Shown one piece after another: positions 6,104 through 6,185 of a DNA stretch of 6,185 nt (position 1 is its first letter; the number at the start of each line of letters is the position of its first letter). The translations under genes were made by a program, and so were the position numbers. This stretch comes from Calditrichota bacterium (GTDB lineage Bacteria > Calditrichota > Calditrichia > RBG-13-44-9 > J075): positions 1-6,185 of the forward strand of contig JAJRYW010000402.1 in NCBI GenBank assembly GCA_024275555.1. Reading direction: 5' to 3'. The notes under the pieces were generated by a model. That model was not told the DNA's origin. It did no database searches and worked only from the letters and a program-made list of their open reading frames with translations.

Positions 6104-6185
6104 CTAAAACGCAAAGAAACAACATATTAGAAAAAAATCTAAAAAAAATTTAGTTCTTGAATCTCTGTTACAATATATTTCTGAA

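Larger units (their letters stand above)
5823..6185. other. Gene-free right flank (363 bases) with hairpins and AT-rich end
   Basis: No reading frame on either strand looks coding here. Minus-strand frames entering from the right edge meet stops within about 75 bases. From left to right it holds a small ATCTGC/GCAGAT hairpin (5821-5839), a GC-rich patch with CCGGAT repeated at 5849-5854 and 5872-5877, a possible promoter (5896-5924), overlapping inverted repeats (5956-6038), a strong hairpin (6088-6103), and homopolymer-rich AT sequence (6124-6185). It is the leader region of the phosphatase gene and may contain remnants of dispersed repeats. Confidence 0.6.

Noticed and set aside
1..6185. 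CRISPR array, tRNA/rRNA, transposase or defence system
   Set aside because: No regularly spaced direct repeats, RNA gene signatures or relevant protein motifs were seen on either strand.

Overview
The window reads as ordinary chromosomal sequence from a Gram-negative member of the Bacteroidota/Calditrichota/Ignavibacteriota (FCB) group. Three things suggest this. A secreted phosphatase ends in a type IX secretion-type C-terminal domain with a QNYPNPFNP signature. Two DUF3857/transglutaminase-like exported proteins stand in tandem. An intergenic inverted repeat resembles the TGTCATTTCGA...GAGAAATCT type I associate with these genomes. The taxon is an inference and cannot be fixed from this sequence alone.

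Layout. Left, plus strand: the last 102 residues of a protein cut by the window edge (1-309), then a complete DUF3857/transglutaminase-like exported protein (392-2293). Their C-termini look alike, so they are probably tandem paralogues. The 82-base gap between them can form two competing hairpins. Both genes point toward an AT-rich gap (2294-2573) that holds a ~128-bp inverted-repeat element. On the other side of the gap is a minus-strand block, in transcription order: a secreted alkaline-phosphatase-superfamily enzyme (5777-4518), a small polysaccharide deacetylase-like protein with a probable membrane anchor (4341-3667, possibly longer at its N-terminus), and purU, formyltetrahydrofolate deformylase (3434-2574). 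Gaps of 176 and 232 bases separate these three, so a tight operon is not evident.

The right end (5823-6185) has no gene I can support. It holds a possible promoter for the phosphatase, a cluster of GC-rich overlapping inverted repeats and a separate strong hairpin, then AT-rich sequence to the edge.

How the genes work together: no shared pathway is visible. PurU is cytosolic one-carbon metabolism. The other genes encode exported or envelope proteins (transglutaminase-fold proteins, a carbohydrate deacetylase-like protein, a secreted phosphatase/phosphodiesterase). I see no tRNA, rRNA, CRISPR array, transposase, phage gene or defence system. The points most worth a second look are the alternative RNA pairings at 312-373 and 5956-6038, the deacetylase with a Phe in place of a metal-binding His and no normal start codon for its anchor, and the inverted-repeat element at 2398-2525.
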